DNA from: Odontocerum albicorne
Taxonomy: Eukaryota; Arthropoda; Insecta; Trichoptera; Odontoceridae
Reading direction: 5' to 3'
DNA: 64,000 nucleotides
NCBI GenBank assembly: GCA_949825065.1
Contig: OX463864.1
Span: 17,621,327-17,685,326, forward strand
The notes beneath the pieces were generated by a model, which was not told the DNA's origin, ran no database searches, and was given only the letters and a program-made list of their open reading frames with translations. Below, one piece after another: positions 53,856-63,195 of this stretch. Numbering within the stretch: the first letter of the stretch is position 1; every line of letters starts with the position of its first letter. The position numbers and the translations under genes were made by a program.

Positions 53856-53935
53856 AAATGTTTATGTGAACTTTTGAATATGGTTTATTTTTGGTGTTTA
53901 TGTGTGGGTTATTATGGGATGGACTTTTTGATATA

Positions 53936-54110
53936 CCGTATTGGCCCGACTATATGGCGACCCCTATTTTTTATCTGCTTTTTGGAGAAAAAAACATTTC
54001 CCTCACCATTATAATATTATGAAAAATAAAACTCGAATATAAGGCGACCCCCCCTATTTACGTGTCGCCTTTTTAAATAAAAACCTCGCCTTATAGTCGG
54101 GCTAATACGG
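53936..54110. mobile_element. MITE with TA target (175 bp)
   Basis: TACCGTATTGGCCCGACTAT at the left and, from the right, TACCGTATTAGCCCGACTAT; both arms continue to GGCGA. TA at 53934-53935 and 54111-54112. The interior is AT-rich with two further GGCGACCCC strings. Confidence 0.85.
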
Positions 54111-54121
54111 TATCTGGAATG

Positions 54122-54262
54122 ATGGGGTTTGATTAATGTGATACATATGTATCATACATCTAAGTATGAGGGGGTTTGATTAACGTGATACATATGTATC
54201 ATACATCTAAGTATGAGGGGGTTTGATTTACGTGATACATATGTATCATACATCTAATTGAG
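54122..54262 (+). repeat. 47-bp tandem array, three units, each with a 16-bp palindrome
   Basis: GGGGTTTGATTAACGTGATA starts at 54124, 54171 and 54218; each unit holds the perfect palindrome TGATACATATGTATCA. Confidence 0.92.
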
Positions 54263-54559
54263 TCTCACTTTTTATCAAGTTGATGAGAATTTGCAACGGG
54301 GTGTTGTTTAATCAACAATCGGAAAAAGTCACAAAATGGTAAAAAAAAACACAATAAGCATATAAAAAGCAGTACAAAAAAGGTATTCAAAAGTCCTCGA
54401 AAGACACGCGGGATCCTATTTCAAGGCTCGGATATTCGGAAGTGCCTTTTCAGGTACTCCTTATAGGTCAGCAAACTAACTCTAAAATACATCCGAGACC
54501 GCAACGTACTCATTTCCGATACTGTGCAGTCTAGGTATGGGAGAATTCCCAAAATAATT

Positions 54560-55035
54560 TTCACATTTACGAATGTATGATGATTGTTTGGTCAGTGTTA
54601 TTGCATGGAGTGGAATCATGGACCCTCAAAGTTGGTAGTATGAACAGACTGGAAGCATTCGAAATGTGGATGCACCGGAGAATGCTACGGATACCCTGGA
54701 CAGATATGGTCAGCAACACAAGGGTTCTTCAAAGGGCCAAAGTTGATAAGAGAGTTGCTGACTAATATTAATATCCGAAAGGTGTCCTACTTGGGTCATG
54801 TACTGAGAGGAGCAAAGTACAAATTACTGCACCTGATCATCCAAGGCAAAATATAAGGCTGAAGAGGTGTTGGCAGTAGGCAAATCTCCCAGCTCCGCAA
54901 TATACGTGATTGGACTGGCATAAGGGGCGTTGGAGATCTTTCTCGGGCCGCCGGGGACAAAGATGTCTACTCTCAGGTGATATTCAACGTTGGGAGAACC
55001 GGACATGACACTGGGAAGAAGAAGAAGATGATGAT
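54560..55035 (+). pseudogene. LINE E C-terminal region and 3' end
   Basis: Frame 54577-54765: VLLHGVESWTL, RLEAFEMWMHRRMLRIPWTD and MVSNTRVLQRAKV. After a shift: NIRKVSYLGHVLRGAKYKLL, GKRGVGRRQISQLRNIRDWT and VYSQVIFNVGRTGHDT. Ends in GAAGAAGAAGATGATGATTG, the simple-sequence tail of such LINEs. One frameshift and one or two stops, so it is the least decayed LINE tail in the window. Confidence 0.88.
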
Positions 55036-55550
55036 TGTTCGTTATATTAATAATTGTTTGTTGTGAGTCATACCCAGAACCCCGTAATTTTTCTCATCGT
55101 CTCTTTTTTCTTGTATTATTCTTGTAATCTCTCCACCTGATTACTTATTCATTTAATCCAGTTTTCTTCAAGCCATTTGGTTTTGCAATTCATTTTGCCA
55201 AAGCCTCGGATGAAATGCTTCGTGGATTACCATTTTTTCTTTGTATTTATTACTCCCCGTGGTTGAGAAATGTCTTTCAGGCGTTATTTTACTAAAAATA
55301 CGCATGAAAACGAATGAGGAGCGATATAACAGGAAGGAAACGATTCGTGAAAAGACATCTTATGCGGATTTCGCTTGATGATATTTGAAACTAAAGACGA
55401 AATACTATTTCGCAAATGGCAAGAGTTATATTGTACTAAACTATAATTGTTTACTCTGAAATGGTTTAGGCACGTGGAACGAATATGACTTCTAAAATGA
55501 ACAGGTCATGAATGTATTTTTTTTTTCACAAAAACGACGTAAACATTTTA
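55035..55550. other. unassigned, with a short LINE A trace
   Basis: 55452-55490 reads WFRHVERI, a LINE A scrap. The rest was not identified. Confidence 0.35.
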
Positions 55551-55554
55551 ACGA

Positions 55555-55940
55555 CTTTCATAACCTAGTTGGTAAGATGCCTATCATCAAACCAGTATTG
55601 TATTACACTTTCGTTGTATACAGTACAACCTGGCGGACTTATTACCATGTGGCAATCTCTTCCAACCAACCAGACAGATGGTAAAGAAGCCTAAAGTGAA
55701 AACCAGACTGCAATCCTTTTAATAAAAATCTGGGTTCCAGCGGGATTGACACCCGCAACCTCCGGGCTGGAAGACAGGTGTCATACCAACTAGGCCACGG
55801 AGGTCGTCTCTTTGGGTTACGGCCTCGATTCCCGCTGGAACCCAAAATTATTTCAAAAAGGTTTCCAGTCTTGATTTCACTTATCTTTGACAACTTTCTA
55901 CTTGGTTGACACATAACAATAAGCCGCTAGGTTTCACTGT
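55555..55940 (+). mobile_element. SINE interrupted by another SINE
   Basis: The outer copy (+) has its A box at 55562-55580 (TAACCTAGTTGGTAAGATG) and its B box and 3' half at 55816-55935 (GGCCTCGATTCCCGCTGG, GGTTTCCAGTCTTGATTTCA). Between them lies a full-length copy in the opposite orientation. Confidence 0.8.
55592..55812 (-). mobile_element. SINE, full length, inserted in the previous SINE
   Basis: Minus strand: CCGTGGCCTAGTTGGTATGA, GAGGTTGCGGGTGTCAATCC, CAGTCTGGTTTTCACTTTAG, TGTCTGGTTGGTTGGAAGAG, CACATGGTAATAAGTCCGCC, AGGTTGTACTGTATACAACG. The terminal part matches LINE D. Confidence 0.85.
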
Positions 55941-55964
55941 GTACAATGGAAGTCGAAGACAATA

Positions 55965-56345
55965 CAAACATATCATGACGCCGTGTCCCTTGCGAGCTAA
56001 GCAGAGATAACAGATCGCCAATATTTTCATTTCATGCACAATTGTCTATTATTCATATTTCTTACTTAACAATATTTTTAAATCTGGTCCATTTAATCCA
56101 GCATTTTTTTACACGCAAACTTTCATGACTTGCGTACTCGCTTAGTTATTCATTATCTCCAAACCATCTTCAAGCTCCTTTCTTCATCTTACTTAAAACA
56201 GCCAATAAGTTCCTTTCTTCATCTTACTTAAAACAGCTAATAAGTTCCTTTCTTCATCTTACTTAAAACAGCCAATAAATTCCTTTCTTCACCTTACTTA
56301 AAACAGTCAATAAGTTCCTTTCTTCATCTTACTTAAAACAGCCAA
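55965..56345 (-). mobile_element. LINE A variant with a 35-bp array
   Basis: Same subfamily as 36205-36590 (minus strand: KAQVMKVCV.KNAGLN and the late-ORF block). At its 5' side the SKMKKGA-coding segment is amplified (next entry). Confidence 0.7.
56170..56344 (-). repeat. 35-bp tandem array, five units, LINE A-derived
   Basis: TCCTTTCTTCATCTTACTTA at 56176, 56211, 56246, 56281 and 56316, followed each time by AAACAGCCAATAAG. Reversed, it is the LINE A stretch coding for SKMKK. Confidence 0.92.
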
Positions 56346-56780
56346 TTTAGTACAATATTATACAAAAAATAAACTATATTATTGTCCATTGTATTAATGC
56401 AAATTAGTAGTATTTGTGTTGTGATCTTGACGAATCAAACACTGTTATTATGTTCCTATATTTTAAATTCTATCCGGTTCATACGATTAACACAGCATTA
56501 AAAGTGCTTCGTTTGGAGATGGGCACTGGTTCAAATCCAATAATTGGCAATTTGACTGTTAATAAACATAATATTGGTACAGCAAATGTCCCGATTCCAT
56601 ATTTGATTGAACATTTGAATCCCACTCCATTGAATTAGAGATTCAACGGTCGAACTGTTTGTGGAATTATGAAATTGTGGAATCGTTTAATTAAATTTAA
56701 TATATCGATGGTTTTAGTAATAATCATTGGTTTTATGTGCAATGGTTGAATGCTAAAATATAATGTTACCTTTGTTTTGA
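56345..56780. other. no feature recognised
   Basis: A 74-codon frame (56414-56638) without a known domain; AT-rich. Confidence 0.35.
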
Positions 56781-57085
56781 TTTGAATGAGTCGGTTTATT
56801 GATCACTTCCTTGTTAAAAAGTCTGATGGGGCCCTCTGTTCCAACCAACAAGACAAAAGTATGTTATATAAAGGTAGTAAGTAACTCGGTTGCAAAAAAT
56901 ATTTCAAATCATTATTTACCTGTTTGAAACTCATGAACAATTTTTTGAAAGAATAAATATGGCCAAATGCATAGGTATCCTTAATAATGTACATAGTAAA
57001 AATAAAAGTAAGATATCATCAAAGAAAAAAGGAAGGGATTGTAAAGAGGAACGGCAAATCGGAAATAAAACACGTTACGTTACTG
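56780..57085 (-). mobile_element. LINE D 3' UTR fragment
   Basis: Minus strand: AACGTGTTTTATTTCC, TCCCTTCCTTTTTTCTTTGA, GATATCTTAC, then TTGTCTTGTTGGTTGGAACA near the end. Confidence 0.7.
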
Positions 57086-57378
57086 GTTTGGATACGTAAA
57101 ACGAATGAATAAAAAAGGAATAACAAAACAAATGTATAGCGTACATCTAAGTGTAAGGTGTGGTAGAGGAACTCCAAAGAAAGTATTGTTAAGTCAAGTG
57201 AATGATATTTTAAAAATAGAAAATGTAGAAAGTCAGGGAAAAGTGAAACAAACGTAGAAAGTCAAGTTGGTATGAAGTATAGTACATATATGGCTGTGGA
57301 ATGGGCGAGATAGGAATGTCTGGATTTTTGTCTTCTCTGCCTACCCTGACAGGATAATGGCATGATGTGATATATTAT
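57085..57378 (+). mobile_element. LINE A 3' fragment
   Basis: FGYVKRMNKKGITKQMYSVH, VRCGRGTPKKVLLSQVNDIL, NVESQGK and FLSSLPTLTG region near the ORF end. Confidence 0.75.
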
Positions 57379-57504
57379 ATTATGTTAATTTAAACCAAAA
57401 TTTTAACGATAACAAGATTTAACGTTTGTTTTTCCACTTAAAGGTTTCTATTTTGATTCGTAATAACGTGCTCCAAGTCGTCCATTTTTTTTTTAAATAA
57501 TTCA

Positions 57505-57582
57505 TTTCCGACGGGAATCGAACCCGCTACACTCGGATTGTACGACATGCGTTTTTCCAACTAGGCCACGGGAGTAATGCGG
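57505..57582 (-). mobile_element. tRNA-like SINE head
   Basis: Minus strand: CCCGTGGCCTAGTTGGAAAA (A box) and GCGGGTTCGATTCCCGTCGG (B box). The spacing is close to a tRNA, but the acceptor stem does not pair and the SINE A box is recognisable, so a functional tRNA gene is unlikely. Confidence 0.65.
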
Positions 57583-57799
57583 ATTCCGAAAAGCATTAAG
57601 GATGCATTTTTTTATTTAAAATTAATACATTTTTTCTCAATTTAATATGACTTGCATTTTTTTCATGTTGTTTTGCAAATACAGTTGATACTCGATTTTC
57701 CGACCCAAATGGGATTGCGGAAGGGTCGGATAATCGAGAATGATGAATAAAACGGAACTGCCGGAAACAAGTTATTTAACTGTAAACGTGTTGATTTAT

Positions 57800-58030
57800 T
57801 ACTTTAAAATATGTGCCTCCTTTACAGATATTTGTTCACGCAGTAATGTACCTTACATCGAAAATAAAAAAAAAATCAAAGAATGATGATAACTTACAAA
57901 AAAATTGTCCATAATACAAAATGGATACAATACAGTACAAAATATTTAAATAAAAAAGTGTAAAACTCTTCAAGTACATATGTGTACTTAGCTACAAAAC
58001 ATGTTCTTAAAATCGGCATTACATGTTATT
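57800..58030. other. interior of the pogo/Tigger-like element
   Basis: AT-rich, no ORF. Confidence 0.4.
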
Positions 58031-58210
58031 ACAGTTTGACTATGTATGGCAGAATACGTAATAAAGTGATTAAGAATGAATGTGAACTTAAAGTTGATGT
58101 GTTGAGTTAATTGAAGTTAAATGAGATGGTTTAGACCCGTGGAATGAATGAATGAAAAAATAGAGTAACAAAACAAATATACTGTGCAATTGTGAGTGGA
58201 AGGTGTTGTA

Positions 58211-58827
58211 CGAGGCATATCCAGAAAGTAAGTGTACTGAATTTTTGTAGGTCACAATTTTTTTTATTTAATCAAAAAAATTACGTGGTTACCGTAGTAC
58301 ATATGTAAGCTATTTTTCGACATAGTCGCCATTCCTCTCAATGCAGGTGGTGAAGCGGGGTATCAACTTTTTGATGCCTTCCTCGAAGTAGTTTCCCGCC
58401 AACCCCTCCGTCCACTTCTCCACCTCCTCCTTTACCTCCTCGTCGGTTGAAAACCTTTTTCCACCCATGTGCAGCTTCAGGGAGGTAATGTGACCGTTTT
58501 TAAACTCGCGACACCACTTGTACACACTCGTACAATTCATAGCTTTATCACCATATGCAGTTTTCACCTCATTATAAACCTCAACCGGAGGTTTTCCTTC
58601 CAAACGAGATAACGGATGACGCCGCGTATTTCGCACTTGGCGGGAGATTGGATTGACATTTTTCACGAAACGTGTTGTCGCGTCGACACTTCTCAACGTA
58701 CTGACCTCGAACCGGTCTCGTTGCGGAGGGGAAGGGTCAGGCTACACGGAAGTGTAGCCAACATGTCGAAAATAAAATCCATCCGGTCGTGAGAGCCTCA
58801 GTACACTTACGTTCTGGATACGCATAG
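58211..58827 (-). mobile_element. mariner-like element, internally deleted (617 bp)
   Basis: Left end CGAGGCATATCCAGAAAGTA and, from the right, CTATGCGTATCCAGAACGTA, flanked by TA (58209-58210, 58828-58829). It lies within LINE A, which gives its empty site. Confidence 0.9.
58310..58696 (-). pseudogene. mariner transposase with the catalytic middle deleted
   Basis: A 128-codon open frame. Residues ~38-68 (VEVYNEVKTAYGDKAMNCTS, VYKWCREFKNG) are the N-terminal helix-turn-helix of a mariner; from RFSTDEEVKEEVEKW on it is the C-terminal end (GIKKLIPRFTTCIERNGDYV). About two thirds of the protein, with all three catalytic Asp residues, is gone, yet the frame is intact across the joint. Confidence 0.85.
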
Positions 58828-59094
58828 TAGAAGAAAACTTATGAAAGTATGGTTGGATCAAATAAATGATATTTTGAAAATAAATGTAAAAATCTGAAAA
58901 ATCGTGAGAGTTGTATAAGGTGTATGGATGAATAATACAATAGAAAAAGTAAAATATGTGTGTCGCGATAGTAGTCAGGAGCTATCTAGCTATCTCGACA
59001 GGGGAACAGCGTGATGGTTTATATGTATGTATTAACTATGGTCGGATTATCCGGAATTTCGAATATTCAAAGTCGAATAGTCGGGACTCTACTG

Positions 59095-60150
59095 TACACT
59101 TATTCGTGAGTTAGGCTTTTTATCTATCTAGGAAACTATTAATATATGCAATATTAATGCATCATTGAGTATTTCAAGTGGCCTTGGGAAAACAGCCTTA
59201 TTAAATAATTAATTACATATATCGAATACATTCGCCAACTATTTAAAGTTTATTATCATTTGATGATATCATTCAATATCAGATTATGTTATTAATATAA
59301 GTTGCTAAGATTGCCATTAATGACAGCGAAACAAATGTTAAATATGTGAGAATGCATTTAAATGAGTTAAGTAATATTTCATTCAACATATCAGTATGGA
59401 ATGACCTTTACACATTTATTTAATAAAGGAAAAAAAATGTTTTCTTTTCTTTGCGATATTGATCGATAGTTATCGCAATCCTTATTGGTACTTCTCTATT
59501 TTAATGACTGGCTATTGCGATACAAAGGATTGTTTTTGTGAATTTATTCTCTTTGTCGATCAGTTGTCAGAAATTTTTAATTTTCTCTAAATAATCTACC
59601 GACCTACAATTACTTAAAAAAAATCTAATTTCACTGATAAATCTTACATTTTTGCCATTTGTTTAACTATAAATACACTATTATGAATAAAATAAAATTC
59701 TCGTTCAAAATAATTCAACATTCTAGTATTCAATATTTAATAAAGGAAAAAAGTCTTTCTATTCGATATTCATCGATAGTTTTTCCAACCTCTCCATTTA
59801 TATGGATGTACATTAAAATACAATGGATGGTTTTTTCGTAAATTTATTCGGTTTGTATGATCAAAAATATTACTTGACAAATTTTGAAATTATTTATTTA
59901 TTCCACTGAGAAATCGTACATTTTTTGGTTATGAAGTAAAACGGAATTTCTATGGGTCGTTTCACCGCGTAGACAATATCTTCTTGATGGGGATGCTTTA
60001 TCAGTTATGGGTGTTAATATTTTTTCAAAAGATAGCATCGAATTTCTTAGTGTCAGTCTTCATAGTAAGCAATTCTTCGATAGACAAATTGGTTATACTG
60101 TTTCTTAAGGTTTCTATTGACTTAGAGAGTTAAAATTTGTACTTCGATGT
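59095..60150. other. unassigned, with one diverged duplication
   Basis: 59425-59640 and 59740-59935 are loosely related direct repeats (TAATAAAGGAAAAAA, CATCGATAGTT/GATCGATAGTT, GTAAATTTATTCGGTTTGT). No gene recognised. Confidence 0.4.
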
Positions 60151-60177
60151 CTTCCAACAAGGAAAATAAAACTCTTA

Positions 60178-60185
60178 TACTCGTA
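60178..60185 (+). other. TACTCGTA octamer (one of 17)
   Basis: Others at 4646, 5681, 12431, 24851, 24914, 30867, 32604, 40071, 40213, 43436, 44708, 45484, 46369, 51065, 62294 and 63530, on either strand. See findings. Confidence 0.8.
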
Positions 60186-60194
60186 CATTTAAGT

Positions 60195-60775
60195 GTTTGG
60201 TCGCGTCTGGATTGTTGTACCTCTATTTATTCTGATTTGCCTGATTCACAGATTTCTCGAGTCTGTTGTCAAGCCAGTCTGTTGTCAATGCAGCTGCTAG
60301 ACTGATATATGGTAGTCATAAATATTGTCATATTAGTTCGCTTCTAAAAAGTTTCATTGTCGCGATCGGATTGATTTCAAACATTGTCTCTTTGTATTCA
60401 AATCCCTTAATGAGATGTCTTCATTGTATCTTTCGAATGTGGGTCTGAGTGTTCCTTCAGAGAGAAGTATAACTTTTAAAGTCGATTTCTTCTTCGTCTA
60501 ATAAATTGGTTGTTCCGAATCAATCCAATAGGGCAGGGTATTATGATAGAGCTTTTACCATTGTTGGTCCTGTGACGTGGAATGGTTTACCTCTTAGTGT
60601 TAGAGATACCAGTGGCGTTTGTAGTTTTAGGAAACACTGAAACTTAATCCTTTTTTGGGAGTACTTAACATATAAAGTTGGTTCGAATCCTTAGTTAAAA
60701 CGTTCTTGAGGAGAGTTTGCTCTATAAACGGTGTTATATAAATTTATCTATAACTCTGAATTTTACTATAAATTC
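60195..60775 (+). pseudogene. LINE C C-terminal ORF and 3' UTR
   Basis: In shifting frames: LDCCTSIYSDLPDSQISRV, QSVVNAAARLIYGSHKYCHI, SSLLKS, SLNEMSSLYLSNVGLSVPS, ERSITFKV, GYYDRAFTIVGPVTWNG, LPLSVRDTSGVCSFRKH. This is the CR1/L2 order (YCNxLxxGLPxxxIxxLQ.VQNAAAR, GPxxWNxLPxxLR, FKxxLK). 60660-60775 is the 3' UTR with GTTTGCTCTATAAACGGTGT. Confidence 0.82.
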
Positions 60776-60879
60776 GATATTATAATTAAATTTCTTATGC
60801 TTATCTAGAATAATTCTCAAACATTTAATACTATCTATTGTACTTCGTATGTTTGTATGTAATTCTACTGTTGTAATTT

Positions 60880-61085
60880 GTTAAGTCAAACACTGTTAAT
60901 TCCACTTTATATACCGGTATAACTCTACGGGTTCGTTTTCACCTCATCATCAGGATGATGAGCTGAAAACCTTGAAATCGGTAGGGTTATACCATTCTAA
61001 AAAGTGGAATACACAATGTTTGACTTAACAAAACACAATGTCTTGAAACCTCCGCAGTTTTTAAAGCTTTGTCTATAAATAATAT
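60880..61085. mobile_element. inverted pair of Penelope terminal repeats
   Basis: Left half reversed (AACACTGTTAATTCCACTTT to CACCTCATCATCAG), right half forward (GATGATGAGCTGAAAACCTT to ACACAATGTTTGACTTAAC), then the leader block reversed (61026-61075: CAATGTCTTGAAACCTCCGC). Reading the left half outward gives CTGATGATGAGGTGAAAA, the canonical CUGAUGA, though its GAAA box has drifted to CGAA. Confidence 0.85.
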
Positions 61086-61099
61086 ATAATAATACTGTG

Positions 61100-61292
61100 T
61101 TGACTTTATTTTAAAATGGTCCTTGTCCCTTTATTCTGCACGATTTGAAGTTTCGTCAATTGAGTTTTATTGTTCAGGAAAAGAACGCTTGAACAATAAT
61201 TAAGATTTGGTTGTATAATTGTATCATATTCTAATTTGTTTGAATGTAGACGTAATTTACATATTTTTCCTTTCCATAGGGAAAACATCCAG
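61100..61292 (-). pseudogene. LINE reverse transcriptase C-terminal fragment
   Basis: Minus strand: KLEYDTIIQPNLNYCSSVLF, LNNKTQLTKLQIVQNKGTRT, ILK. The pattern I-x-P-x-x-x-YCSSVLF...L..LQxxQNKxxRxIL is the RT thumb region of CR1/jockey-type LINEs. The Penelope pair lies directly after it. Confidence 0.78.
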
Positions 61293-61595
61293 GTACAAGT
61301 AACATTATTTCTGACTTGAAGAAGTCTTATTTGAAAATTCGAAACCTTTTCAGTACAAATGCAATGTAAATTTAATTTTATATCCTAACGAAATTCTTGT
61401 TGTTTGCATTACATTTTGTAATACAGAAATAAGTGGAATTTAATTCTTAAATTGTGAAATATCATAATAAAGAGATCTTGGAAAATGCTTTCCCTTCGTT
61501 TCGATCAGGGGTTGAAAATTATTTCATCGATGGAAAATATTATAAAAATCACAGACTAAAAGTAATTATTAATAATTATTACACTTTATTTGTAT
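61292..61595. other. no feature recognised
   Basis: AT-rich. Confidence 0.4.
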
Positions 61596-61755
61596 ACAGT
61601 ACACTCTGGTGGGCTCACTGTCCTGTGGTAATGTCTTTCAACCAGACTGAAATATGTTGATGAAGTCTTCAGTAAAAACCAGTCTGGAAACCTTTTAAAA
61701 AATTCTGTGTACCAACGGGAATCGAATCCACAACCTGGAACTTTACGGTGAATAC
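61595..61755 (-). mobile_element. SINE, near full length
   Basis: Minus strand: GTTGTGGATTCGATTCCCGT (B box), GGTTTCCAGACTGGTTTTTA, CAGTCTGGTTGAAAGACATT, CCACAGGACAGTGAGCCCAC, CAGAGTGTACTGTATACAAA. Confidence 0.75.
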
Positions 61756-62029
61756 CAATATGTAATATTTGTCAGTAATCTATTCCAAACATAGGCATAT
61801 TGTTTTAGAGCTATATTTTTTAGAGTAAAATTTACGAAAACATATCTGGCATAATCATTCATTCGTATGAAACCCTCATATTAAAGAGCGTGGCTGGTAG
61901 AATTGTGACATCTAACTCCCCTGTTGAAAAACAGACGTCGTATTATTTAGGCCACTGAATTGTTGATCTTATAGTGCGTTAGAAATTTATATGTAAGAAA
62001 ATTAAAATTAACATATTCAGTCTCAGTGA

Positions 62030-62182
62030 GATACAGGCAAAAGCCTAGTTTACTGGGTACACGACAAATAAAAGGCAACAAACCCAGATTCATTAAAATT
62101 GTGTGTCCAAATTAAATTACCTGTTGTTTTTTCGCAAATAATGTATATTTCTTGTCATGTGTAAATTTTTTTTTTGAATAAA
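62030..62182 (+). mobile_element. LINE G 3' end
   Basis: Nearly identical to 34210-34350 (AAGCCTAGTTTACTGGGTAC, AGGCAACAAACCCAGATTCA, TACCTGTTGTTTTTTCGCAA). Confidence 0.8.
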
Positions 62183-62800
62183 TTTAAAAAAATCAAGTAA
62201 TACGTAAATTTGATAAGGATTAGGTGGATGTATGTGACAGAAGCGAAATATTCGTTTCTAGATATAATGAATTCAAGATCTGTTCTCTGTACCTACGAGT
62301 ATAACATATTGTTGACTTCTGCGCTGGACTTCTGTGGAGAAGATCGCTGGTTTGAGCCCCATGTGAAGTAAAGTATGGGCTTTTTCTTTCGCCTACTTTT
62401 TGAGGGTATAAGGATCGTTTCACTTTTTTTTTTGTTTTTAGTTATTTTATGCTGTCAATAAGGTGGGGTTGTCTCTCGAGTCAGAGCGGTCTTGAGGAGA
62501 GCCTACTCATTTTAATATTATTAAAAAGAGTTTATCGAGGGTTAAATTATTTTTTTACCTATACCACTTACTACGTAAAGTTACGTGTAAGGATATGTCC
62601 GAATTTGGCTCGTAAACCTTATTTTGCAAAGCCCTGATTTGAAACATTTTCTTTCGTATTCATCCCCATGTTTTTGTATCTCATATACATAATCAAAGTA
62701 CGCATTCACGGCTTCTTCTTCCATTCACGCCAATCTCTCTGTGTTGGTCCATTTTCTAACTTGATTCAAATGTCAATATTGCGAATACAAACAAGGTTTC
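62182..62800. other. unassigned, with a LINE C scrap
   Basis: 62484-62540 (GGTCTTGAGGAGAGCCTACT) resembles the LINE C 3' UTR. A TACGAGTA octamer lies at 62294-62301. No gene recognised. Confidence 0.4.
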
Positions 62801-62885
62801 AAAATGATAAACGCCCTTGATGAGAGTTTGCTCTCTAAACAGCGCTGTGTAAATTGTCCTTTTATTATTTTTACTATTAAAAAAA
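62800..62885 (+). mobile_element. LINE C 3' fragment
   Basis: CTTGATGAGAGTTTGCTCTC, TAAACAGCGCTGTGTAAATT, GTCCTTTTATTATTTTTAC. Confidence 0.7.
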
Positions 62886-63195
62886 ACTTCACTTATAAAG
62901 CTAATTTTCTTTTTTATATCGACTCTGATTCTTAATAAACAGAATTATTTAAATATATGCCTCACCTTCGTCTTATTGCCGTAGCCCCAATTTGAGTGTA
63001 GCCCAATAATAATTCCAAAACATACACCAGAATTTACGCATGAAGTGGTCCCGGCATCGAGTCACATTATTAGCTGCTGTATTATTCAACCGTAACGGCA
63101 AACAATAGGGAGCGGGTAGTGTGCTCGAACTTCTCTCGATTTGAGCTTTTAACATTTCAACGATATCGCTTTACTTGACTTGGCTATTATTAGCG
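62885..63195. other. no feature recognised
   Basis: Mixed composition, no motif found. Confidence 0.4.

Larger units (their letters stand above)
58030..59035 (+). mobile_element. LINE A fragment interrupted by a mariner
   Basis: Left part (58030-58210): MAEYVIK, ECELKVDVLS, VERMN-like and SGRCC. Right part (58828-59035): RRKLMKVWLDQINDILK, SCIRCMDE and SSYLDRGTA. Joined over one TA, the two parts match other copies exactly at GGTGTTGTAGAAGAA, which shows the insertion point. Confidence 0.85.
57681..59094. mobile_element. pogo/Tigger-like element split by nested insertions
   Basis: Left end CAGTTGATACTCGATTTTCC and right end (read inward) CAGTAGAGTCCCGACTATTC, each followed by GGATAATCnGA strings. 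The two ends lie 1.4 kb apart and enclose a LINE A fragment that itself contains a mariner. No transposase of this element remains. Confidence 0.6.

Noticed and set aside
57505..57582. Functional tRNA gene
   Set aside because: It has A- and B-box strings but no matching acceptor stem, and the same head occurs in SINE copies throughout the window.
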